A DNA stretch of 51,195 bases from Shewanella glacialipiscicola (GTDB taxonomy: Bacteria; Pseudomonadota; Gammaproteobacteria; Enterobacterales; Shewanellaceae): positions 1 to 51,195 of the forward strand of contig NZ_JAKILU010000026.1 in the NCBI RefSeq assembly GCF_023283485.1. Direction: 5' to 3'. The translations under genes and the position numbers were made by a program. The first letter of the stretch is position 1. Each line of letters begins with the position of its first letter. The notes beneath the pieces were generated by a model. It did no database searches, had not been told where the DNA came from, and was given only the letters and a program-made list of their open reading frames with translations. This document shows positions 50,568 to 51,195 of the stretch, piece after piece.

Positions 50568-51195
50568 ATCTCCCTTGGCGAACAACGTCCATGTCTAACT
50601 ACCAGTTCGCCATCCATGGCTCTCGTTTGAAACGCTGCTACGCAGCACTCACCCTAGCGAAGTTACATGCATGAGTTACCTGTCTCATACTCCAACAAAA
50701 ATCGCCTAACGGCTCAGATGACACATCCATGTGCCCCCGAGCCTGCGCATCATCCATGATATCGCTACGGCATTTTTATCTCTGTATTTCGACAACTTCG
50801 CAGGGAATAGGTGTATTCCGGCCACTTCAACATGGACTGTCGCATGAAAGAATTTAAAACAAGCATTTCCCAACTTTCTGTTTAACACACAACCTCGGTT
50901 TGATTTGGCGTTTAAAAAATAATCAATTTGCTTTACATCAAAGAGAAATAAAATATAGAATTATATTAATCAATAACTTAAACGGTAGACTTTATCGAGA
51001 TTGCTGTTTAATAAGCTGTTAGGCTCACATATGGAATTAGATATAACCTTTTCCTGCAAATGCAGTGCGTTTCTTGATGAAGTTGTGTATTGCGATGGCC
51101 CAGATATGAAGTGGTCAACTAAATTTGGCCACGGCTTTAGAATCTTCCCAAAATCTTCGCTCTGATTCATTTGGGCTTAATCCTGCATTGTAATG

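Larger units (their letters stand above)
50432..51195. other. non-coding end region
   Basis: 764 bp without a convincing gene. It contains a terminator, a short tandem repeat and a strong hairpin (listed separately). The rest, 50570-51030, shows only short chance ORFs. A 44-codon frame starts at ATG 51031 (MELDITFSCKCSAF) with no more than a weak ribosome site. Confidence 0.5.

Noticed and set aside
50704..51022. Integron attC-like pair: GCCTAAC at 50705 and GTTAGGC at 51016
   Set aside because: The sequence between them is about 300 bp, longer than known attC sites, and shows no palindromic L box pairing. The nearer RYYYAAC at 50880 is not complementary to GTTAGGC. No integrase is present.

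Overview
The window looks like a chromosomal segment of a Shewanella species (Gammaproteobacteria). The basis is recalled protein resemblance throughout, plus conserved gene order: from the tRNA block to lipA the layout parallels the E. coli region ubiF-miaB-ybeZYX-lnt / ybeL / leuS-lptE-holA-nadD-rsfS-rlmH-mrdA-mrdB-rlpA-dacA-ybeD-lipB-lipA. Most of the window is core housekeeping DNA. No prophage, CRISPR array, complete insertion sequence or obvious defence system was seen.

Layout. 0.2-1.1 kb: minus-strand tRNA operon Met-Leu-Gln-Gln-Met-Leu-Gln with its own promoter and terminator. 1.3-4.5 kb: ychF, pth and ubiF on the minus strand. 4.8-10.5 kb: miaB, then ybeZ-ybeY-ybeX-lnt and a very short type IV pilin-like gene. 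10.9-11.4 kb: zinc-ribbon gene (ybeL-like) divergent from leuS. 11.5-23.5 kb: a long plus-strand run combining leucyl-tRNA charging, LPS export (lptE), replication (holA), NAD synthesis (nadD), ribosome silencing and methylation (rsfS, rlmH) and the cell-elongation and septum peptidoglycan set (mrdA, rodA, mltB, rlpA, dacA). 23.6-25.6 kb: ybeD and the lipoate genes lipB-lipA. 25.7-26.7 kb: holD-rimI (minus). 26.9 kb: a dps-like gene. 27.5-31.3 kb: a minus-strand cluster of a small CxxC protein, a TonB-dependent siderophore-type receptor and a DUF1624-type membrane protein. 31.5 kb: tRNA-Trp. 32.0-35.5 kb: a SEC-C protein, then a minus-strand cluster of yedI, a DEDDy exonuclease, an unlisted 52-residue membrane protein and a zinc-ribbon protein of unknown function. 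35.7-40.6 kb: rpiA, rlmI, an EEP-family hydrolase and a RluA-family pseudouridine synthase. 40.7-46.1 kb: carB, carA, dapB (minus). 46.1-50.0 kb: fklB, an M48 lipoprotein protease, a GNAT acetyltransferase and a DEAD-box helicase. The last 0.76 kb is non-coding with short repeats and hairpins.

The most notable non-coding structure is a pair of 278-bp elements (36475-36752 and 39526-39803) in opposite orientation, differing at 4 positions. They have terminal inverted repeats and two internal stem-loop modules, like a miniature inverted-repeat transposable element. The end of the second copy completes a perfect extended -10 promoter (TGGTATAAT) pointing into the EEP-family gene.

Several starts were moved from the longest open frame using Shine-Dalgarno position and family length. 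Many are GTG or TTG (ybeZ, lnt, rsfS, mrdA, lipB, rimI, carA, ubiF).
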